From the NCBI GenBank assembly GCA_900544515.1, contig UQVI01000066.1, positions 1 through 9,647 of the forward strand: DNA of 9,647 nt, in the 5' to 3' direction. This DNA is from an uncultured Oscillospiraceae bacterium. Its GTDB lineage: Bacteria > Bacillota > Clostridia > Oscillospirales > Acutalibacteraceae. The translations under genes and the position numbers were made by a program. The notes beneath the pieces were generated by a model that saw nothing but the letters and a program-made list of their open reading frames with translations, was not told the DNA's origin and did no database searches. Shown here one piece after another: positions 5,854 through 9,647 of the stretch (within the stretch, counting starts at the first letter, position 1; each line of letters starts with the position of its first letter).

Positions 5854-6030
5854 ATGAAAAAGAAAACTACCGCTAACATTATGAAGGCTGTCGGCGCTAC
5901 ATTTGCAGTATGCTCTGCTGCCGCAATTATGAGTGCGTCAAAAACAAACAGCACATCTGCAAAAAAGACCATGCAGAAAACGGCTGATAAGGTTGCAGAA
6001 TTTGTGGACACAGTTGCTTCATTTGTGTAG
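5854..6030 (+). CDS. Small one-helix membrane or secreted protein of unknown function (58 aa)
   Basis: ATG 5854 lies 7 bases after AGGAGGAG (5839-5846), one of the strongest ribosome sites in the window; the ATG at 5809 in the same frame lacks one. The product starts MKKKTTANIMKAVGA, has a hydrophobic stretch at about residues 11-28 with one Cys (Cys20), then a Ser/Thr-rich linker, and ends in a lysine-rich helix (SAKKTMQKTADKVAEFVD, then TVASFV) with amphipathic spacing. It could be a membrane-anchored helix with a charged tail, similar in layout to YtxH-like stress proteins, or a short secreted peptide. FAVC is a poor lipobox because Val precedes the Cys. It is flanked by two terminators and so forms its own unit. 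I do not recognise a named family. Confidence 0.75.
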   Translation: MKKKTTANIMKAVGATFAVCSAAAIMSASKTNSTSAKKTMQKTADKVAEFVDTVASFV

Positions 6031-6031
6031 C

Positions 6032-6069
6032 AAAAAACAGAACCGGTAAAATACCGGTTCTGTTTTTTT
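6032..6069. terminator. Bidirectional terminator between convergent genes
   Basis: A perfect 17-bp stem (6032-6048 with 6052-6068, core AGAACCGGTA) has a 3-base loop. A-runs on the left and T-runs on the right give U-tracts on both transcripts. It starts one base after the stop of the small gene and reaches the last base of folK, so it ends both units. Confidence 0.93.
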
Positions 6070-6545
6070 CATATATCCAATTTTATAATTTCCTGTCCCT
6101 TAAGCGCTTCAATATACGGTCTTATATCTTTACCGTAAACGATTCCGTCAGGAAAAAGCTCCAGCAAAGGCTCAAGAATAAAACGTCTTTCATGATATCT
6201 TGGGTGCGGAACAATTAAATTTCTGCTTTCAATCTTTAAATTTTCTGCAAAAATAACATCTATATCAATAATTCTCGGGCCGAAACGCACTGCCCTTACT
6301 CTGCCGAATCCGGACTCAATACCGAGACAGGCACCGAGCATCTCATGCGGCTCAAAAATGGATTCAACCTTTAAAATTATATTGTAAAAATTTTCCTGCC
6401 TTGCATAGCCGACAGGCTCCGTTTCGTATATTGACGTCTGTGCCGTAACATCCGTATACGGCAAAAGATTTATGGCTTCAATACATCTGTCAATATTCTC
6501 TTTCCTGTCGCCCAGATTTGTACCGACACTGATTATGTATTCCAT
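6069..6545 (-). CDS. folK: 6-hydroxymethyl-7,8-dihydropterin pyrophosphokinase (HPPK)
   Basis: HPPK transfers pyrophosphate from ATP to 6-hydroxymethyl-dihydropterin, making the substrate for FolP in the cytoplasm. The 158 residues match the usual length. Motifs in order are GTNLGDR (8-14), ETEPVGYARQENFYN (41-55), RFGPRIIDIDVIF (87-99) with the metal-binding Asp94 and Asp96, and VPHPRYHERRFILEPL (112-127). RFGPR replaces the commoner RWGPR, a conservative change. AAGGAGAA lies two bases before the ATG. folB ends 20 bases upstream, so this is the last gene of the folate operon, and its stop codon touches the shared terminator. Confidence 0.96.
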   Translation of the reverse strand: MEYIISVGTNLGDRKENIDRCIEAINLLPYTDVTAQTSIYETEPVGYARQENFYNIILKVESIFEPHEMLGACLGIESGFGRVRAVRFGPRIIDIDVIFAENLKIESRNLIVPHPRYHERRFILEPLLELFPDGIVYGKDIRPYIEALKGQEIIKLDI

Positions 6546-6565
6546 AATTCTCCTTTGGTTATTAA

Positions 6566-6925
6566 TTATCTGTTTCTAGAAATCTGTACTCCAACCCAGC
6601 CGAAATCAGCTTTGATTGGTGCTTCAGGCTTTTTCAGTGTTATATCCACACGAAATACATCAGGATATTCCTCAAAAATTGCATCAGCCGTGACCTGTGC
6701 CACCTTTTCAAGCAGATCATACTTTTCTTCAGTGGCAGCTCGTCTCACGGTTTTTACAACCTTTGCGTAGCTTACCGTATCATTTACATCATCTGAATAA
6801 CACGCCTTCGTGATATTCACACTCAAATCTATATCAAAAATAAAATTCTGACCGTCACGCTTTTCCTCAGGATTCACTCCGTGATATGCAAATAGTTTTA
6901 AATCTCTGATTAAAATTTTATCCAT
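6566..6925 (-). CDS. folB: Dihydroneopterin aldolase
   Basis: FolB cleaves 7,8-dihydroneopterin to 6-hydroxymethyl-dihydropterin and glycolaldehyde, the step before FolK. The 119 residues are standard for this small oligomeric enzyme. AYHGVNPEEKRDGQNF (13-28) holds the conserved Glu pair near residues 20-21, DTVSYAKV (49-56) the active-site Tyr53, LLEKVA (71-76) the pterin-anchoring Glu73, and LKKPEAPI (97-104) the catalytic Lys99. The start codon overlaps the stop of the YbjQ gene by one base (TAATG), which indicates translational coupling. Confidence 0.96.
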   Translation of the reverse strand: MDKILIRDLKLFAYHGVNPEEKRDGQNFIFDIDLSVNITKACYSDDVNDTVSYAKVVKTVRRAATEEKYDLLEKVAQVTADAIFEEYPDVFRVDITLKKPEAPIKADFGWVGVQISRNR

Positions 6926-7248
6926 TATTTATCCCTTACTACAACGGCTGTACCTGTTGCGGAAACCATAAGCATATTGCCCTGACCAAGCACCTCATAA
7001 TCAATATCAACGCCCACAACGGCATTTGCACCAAGCTGTGCTGCTCTTGACTGCATTTCTGCCAGTGCACTTTCACGAGCGGCAATAAGCTCCTCCTCAT
7101 AACCGCTTGAACGGCCGCCAACAATGTTTCTGATTGATGCACCGAAATCCTTGATAAAGTTTACACCGGCTACAATTTCACCCGAAACAATGCCCTTATA
7201 CTCTGTAATTACTCCGTTTTCCAAATTGTTTGTTGTTACACAAATCAT
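6925..7248 (-). CDS. YbjQ/UPF0145 family protein embedded in the folate operon
   Basis: A 107-residue cytoplasmic protein matching the YbjQ/UPF0145 family (older name: putative heavy-metal-binding domain) over its whole length. Visible signatures are YKGIVSGEIVAGVNFIKD (17-34), IRNIVGGRSSGYE (39-51), LGANAVVGVDIDYE (72-85) and MLMVSATGTAVVV (92-104). Family members form ring-like oligomers; no biochemical role is established, and the metal-binding label is not supported by clustered Cys or His here (only Cys3). Its start overlaps the folP stop (ATGA) and its stop overlaps the folB start, so it is translated as part of the folate series. This could mean a pathway role, for example in the dihydroneopterin triphosphate dephosphorylation step that has no enzyme here, but that is only inference from context. 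Confidence 0.9.
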   Translation of the reverse strand: MICVTTNNLENGVITEYKGIVSGEIVAGVNFIKDFGASIRNIVGGRSSGYEEELIAARESALAEMQSRAAQLGANAVVGVDIDYEVLGQGNMLMVSATGTAVVVRDK

Positions 7249-8051
7249 AATCTCACATATCCTTTCATATTTTGAGCCATTAAAATGCCCTGTTTTTCAT
7301 TTTTTACATCGTGCACACGGATTATATCCACTCCGCCGAAAACAGCGGCTGTATCCGCTGCAATATTGCCGTAAACCCTTTCCTTAGGATTTTCCTGATT
7401 ACTGCCCTGACCGATTACACGCTTTCTTGACGTTCCGAGCAAAAGCGGATATCCGTCCATTTTATATTCGCAGACATTTGTCAGAAGGGTCATATTTTCA
7501 TCATAATCCTTTCCGAAGCCGATACCCATATCCAGACAAAGCTGTTCTTTATCAATACCGAATTTTTCACACTCACCAACCGATTTTTCAAAAAAAGCTT
7601 TGATATCCTCAGGAGTTCCCGGTCCATTATGCATTATAATCCAGCCTGCACGCTCTTTTTTGACAATTTCCGCCATTTCCTTAGAAATTACACCACTGAC
7701 ATCATTTATTATATCCACGCCGCTTTTAAGAGCCTTTTCAGCCACAAGGGGATAATAGGTATCAACAGATACAGGAACAGATAATCTGCCCTTTAATGCA
7801 GTGAGAACAGGCTCTAAGCGCTGCCACTCCTCCTCATCGGAAACAGGAACATGTCCCGGACGTGTTGACTGGGCACCGATATCAATTATATCCGCACCGT
7901 CCTTTTCAAGTGCAAGAGCACATTCAACAGCGTCCTCAACGGAAAAGTGGTCACCGCCGTCCGAAAAGGAATCAGGCGTAACATTCACAATTCCCATAAT
8001 GAGGATCTTTTTACCGTATTCAATTTTTTTATCCTTACATTTCCAAAGCAT
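7245..8051 (-). CDS. folP: Dihydropteroate synthase
   Basis: FolP condenses 6-hydroxymethyl-dihydropterin pyrophosphate with p-aminobenzoate to dihydropteroate and is the sulfonamide target. The 268-residue TIM barrel carries all expected motifs: GIVNVTPDSFSDGGDHF (20-36) with Asn23, GADIIDIGAQSTRPG (52-66), VDTYY (96-100) with Asp97, INDVSG (115-120) with Asn116, LDMGIGFGKD (173-182) with Asp174, LLGTSRKRVIG (204-214) with Lys210, and IIRVHDV (243-249) with Arg245 and His247. The start is 15 bases after the folE stop, with an AGGAAA-type ribosome site. No insertion like those of sulfonamide-resistance alleles is obvious near the sulfonamide-binding loops, but I cannot judge susceptibility. 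Confidence 0.97.
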   Translation of the reverse strand: MLWKCKDKKIEYGKKILIMGIVNVTPDSFSDGGDHFSVEDAVECALALEKDGADIIDIGAQSTRPGHVPVSDEEEWQRLEPVLTALKGRLSVPVSVDTYYPLVAEKALKSGVDIINDVSGVISKEMAEIVKKERAGWIIMHNGPGTPEDIKAFFEKSVGECEKFGIDKEQLCLDMGIGFGKDYDENMTLLTNVCEYKMDGYPLLLGTSRKRVIGQGSNQENPKERVYGNIAADTAAVFGGVDIIRVHDVKNEKQGILMAQNMKGYVRL

Positions 8052-8066
8052 CTATTGTTTCCTTTG

Positions 8067-8624
8067 CTATTTATCTAATAAAGAAAGAACCTCCGCCCTT
8101 GTCCTGGCATCGGTACGCATCATACCCCTGAGTGCTGAGGTCTGTGTTTTTGAGCCTGAAGCTTTTGCACCGCGTATGGACATACACATATGCTCCGCCT
8201 CAATAATGACAGCCACACCCTTTGGGCTGAGATTATCGTTAAGAAAATCGGCTATATCGTGAGTAAGTCTTTCCTGCACCTGAGGCTTTTTTGCAAAATT
8301 ATCAACAATCCTTGCAAGCTTTGACAAGCCGATAATCTTGTTATCACTGGGAATATAAGCAATATGTGCCTTGCCTACAAAGGGCAGGAGATGATGCTCA
8401 CACATGGATGAAAATGGGATGTCCCTTACAATTACCATTTCATCATTTGATTTTTCATCAAAAAATTTCAGATGCTGCTTTGGGTCCTCTGTAAGACCTG
8501 CAAATATTTCCTCATACATATTTGCAACACGCTTTGGTGTTTCCTGCAAGCCTGCTCTGTCAGGGTTTTCACCCACTGCAATCAGTATTTCCCTGACTGC
8601 ATTCATAATTCTCTCTTTATCCAT
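8067..8624 (-). CDS. folE: GTP cyclohydrolase I
   Basis: FolE opens GTP to 7,8-dihydroneopterin triphosphate, the first step of the pathway. The 185 residues match the zinc-dependent type IA enzyme. FSSMCEHHLLPFVGKAHIAY (71-90) holds the zinc ligands Cys75 and His78 and the catalytic His77; EAEHMCMSIRGAKASGS (142-158) gives the third ligand, Cys147. GLSKLARIVDNFAKKPQVQE (99-118) and LTHDIADFL (120-128) are the family core helices. The ribosome site AGGTGG (8629-8634) overlaps the stop codon of the preceding gene, only 8 bases away, so the two are in one message. Dephosphorylation of its product must be done by an enzyme outside the recognised set in this window. Confidence 0.97.
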   Translation of the reverse strand: MDKERIMNAVREILIAVGENPDRAGLQETPKRVANMYEEIFAGLTEDPKQHLKFFDEKSNDEMVIVRDIPFSSMCEHHLLPFVGKAHIAYIPSDNKIIGLSKLARIVDNFAKKPQVQERLTHDIADFLNDNLSPKGVAVIIEAEHMCMSIRGAKASGSKTQTSALRGMMRTDARTRAEVLSLLDK

Positions 8625-8632
8625 ATGCCCAC

Positions 8633-9553
8633 CTATTTAATAAAATATCCTTTAAATTTCTGCAAACTGTTTTTGTTTATATTTTCGCTTTCATATTCAG
8701 CAATTGCACTGTATGCACCGGGACCTGTTCTGTCATCAGCAAGAACGGTAAGTCCCTCAGCCGCCATTGAAAAATCTCTTACTGTAATATTTGTATCAGC
8801 TGTTGTAACAAGCAGTCTGAACAAATCCTCGCTCTTTGACAGATTATCACTGTTTATCATCTGCAAAAGACTGTTAAGAATCAGATCATTTGCCGCTGAG
8901 GTATTGTTTTCCTCGTCAAGGTAATACCTTATAAGATTTACCACCTGCGATCCGTTCAGCTTCTGCTCACCTGCCTTAAGCCTTACGGAATAATCGACAG
9001 ACAAACCGCTGCTTTTGAATTTGATTTCTGATAAAATCGGATAGCTGAAATCACCCAGTCTTTCAAAAAAATCGGAAAATTCTTTTTTATCCATTGAAAT
9101 ATAGTAATCAAATTCCGTACTCATAAGGGTCTCAATTGCCTTTTTTGCGTTAGGTGCACCTGACTGCTTATAGATATCAGCAAGGCTGTTACCGTCACAG
9201 ATTGTGCCTGCCTTCAGTGTGCCCACCTTGTAGGAAATATTATCAAGGTCAACCTGCACAAGAACTGCATAAAGAAGATTGTTATCACTGTTAACAAGGG
9301 TGATAAAATTGCTTTTTCCGCTTACCTCCGGCAGTGGTTCTTCTTCAATTTCCTGTGTTTGCGTAACCTTTAAATCGTCAGGAGCAAAAAACTTTTTCGC
9401 ACTGAAATCGTATTTAAAAGCCAGTGCCGTAACAAAAATAACCGTAAAAACAACAATTACAATCAGTGCAATAATCAGTATTCTCTGCTCGGCTGATTTC
9501 TTTTTATTGATTTTTGAAAAATAAATATCACCGCGATTTTTAAAAATCCTCAT
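8633..9553 (-). CDS. Membrane-anchored degenerate LytR-CpsA-Psr-like protein, first gene of the folate operon
   Basis: A 306-residue protein with a basic N-terminus (about 1-24), one transmembrane helix (about 25-46) and an acidic linker near 60-75, so the rest is extracytoplasmic. From about residue 80 the layout resembles LCP phosphotransferases: a VQVDLDNISYKVGTLKAGT block where LCP proteins have a ...SIPRDT strand, GAPNAKKAIETLM then FDYYISMDKKEFSDFFERLG (compare the DYYV...GF...ALGG region), and LKAGEQKLNGSQVVNLIRYY (compare LxGxQALxYxRxR). The arginines and aspartates that bind the polyprenyl pyrophosphate in true LCP enzymes are mostly absent, so catalysis is unlikely and the LCP assignment is remote. 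AGGAGGTG lies 6 bases before the ATG. It heads the operon but has no evident folate role. Confidence 0.65.
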   Translation of the reverse strand: MRIFKNRGDIYFSKINKKKSAEQRILIIALIVIVVFTVIFVTALAFKYDFSAKKFFAPDDLKVTQTQEIEEEPLPEVSGKSNFITLVNSDNNLLYAVLVQVDLDNISYKVGTLKAGTICDGNSLADIYKQSGAPNAKKAIETLMSTEFDYYISMDKKEFSDFFERLGDFSYPILSEIKFKSSGLSVDYSVRLKAGEQKLNGSQVVNLIRYYLDEENNTSAANDLILNSLLQMINSDNLSKSEDLFRLLVTTADTNITVRDFSMAAEGLTVLADDRTGPGAYSAIAEYESENINKNSLQKFKGYFIK

Positions 9554-9574
9554 ACTGCACCTCCTTGAAAATTA

Positions 9575-9603
9575 ATTATACAATACGTATTTCCATTTTA
9601 CAA
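9575..9603 (-). promoter_or_regulatory. Promoter of the folate operon
   Basis: On the minus strand TTGTAA (9603-9598), a 17-base spacer and a perfect TATAAT (9580-9575) precede the first gene by 21 bases. The expected start lies near 9568, leaving a very short leader that contains just the AGGAGGTG ribosome site. There is no room for a THF riboswitch between promoter and start codon. Confidence 0.78.
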
Positions 9604-9631
9604 GTATTTATATATGTACAATATATTAAAT

Positions 9632-9647
9632 CTGTCTCTTATACACA
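9632..9647. other. Residual Nextera/Tn5 adapter sequence at the contig end
   Basis: The final 16 bases, CTGTCTCTTATACACA, equal the first 16 bases of the Nextera transposase adapter (reverse complement of the Tn5 mosaic end). The match runs exactly to the window edge, as expected for an untrimmed read end extended into a contig. These bases should not be treated as genomic. Confidence 0.92.

Noticed and set aside
9554..9631. Folate (THF) riboswitch before the folate operon
   Set aside because: The promoter is only 21 bases from the start codon, leaving no space for an aptamer.
1..9647. CRISPR arrays, tRNA or rRNA genes, insertion-sequence ends
   Set aside because: I found no regularly spaced direct repeats, no clover-leaf with CCA end and no paired terminal repeats flanking a transposase gene, though short elements can be missed by eye.

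Overview
The window looks like chromosomal DNA of a low-to-mid GC Firmicute of class Clostridia, probably a gut Oscillospiraceae/Ruminococcaceae-type bacterium. This rests on strong AGGAGG-type ribosome sites, sigma-A-type promoters, codon use and the protein families present; no 16S or other marker confirms it. The last 16 bases equal the start of the Nextera/Tn5 adapter, so the right edge is an untrimmed assembly end and not genome.

Region 1 (about 1-2913) is a decayed accessory segment. It holds the C-terminal tail of an unrecognised protein, a strong terminator, a truncated 22-codon reading frame, and a 26-codon stub of a GNAT acetyltransferase on the minus strand. An intact LysR-type regulator (minus) follows. 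Divergent from it is a broken epoxyqueuosine-reductase-like iron-sulfur protein gene, with its N-terminus missing and an in-frame TGA where relatives have Trp. Next come an intact GNAT acetyltransferase and a frameshifted piece of a large serine recombinase. The LysR/Fe-S intergenic region carries an 8-bp inverted repeat with T-N11-A geometry. It is centred about 65 bp upstream of the predicted start of the divergent transcript, which is the classical LysR-type recognition position.

Region 2 (2951-5722) is a two-gene transcription unit with its own near-consensus promoter and a terminator. It encodes an MBOAT O-acyltransferase (AlgI/DltB type) and a membrane-anchored DHHW/AlgX-AlgJ-like SGNH protein. 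Together they probably O-acetylate a cell-surface or exported polysaccharide.

Region 3 (5741-6069) holds a 58-residue one-helix small protein. Its leader contains three alternating copies of one hexamer that can form two mutually exclusive hairpins, one of them touching the ribosome site. A near-perfect bidirectional terminator separates it from region 4.

Region 4 (6069-9603, minus strand) is a tightly packed operon. In transcription order it is a degenerate LytR-CpsA-Psr-like membrane protein, folE, folP, a YbjQ/UPF0145 protein, folB and folK. A TTGTAA-17-TATAAT promoter precedes the first gene. folE, folB, folK and folP cover the route from GTP to dihydropteroate, except for dephosphorylation of dihydroneopterin triphosphate, for which no recognisable enzyme is present. 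The YbjQ gene overlaps both folP and folB and is the unexplained member. No folC, folA or pab genes lie in the window.

I see no clearly new multi-gene defence or mobile system. The best leads are the YbjQ protein inside the folate operon, the degenerate LCP protein heading it, the dual-hairpin leader of the small protein, and the layered gene remnants on the left.
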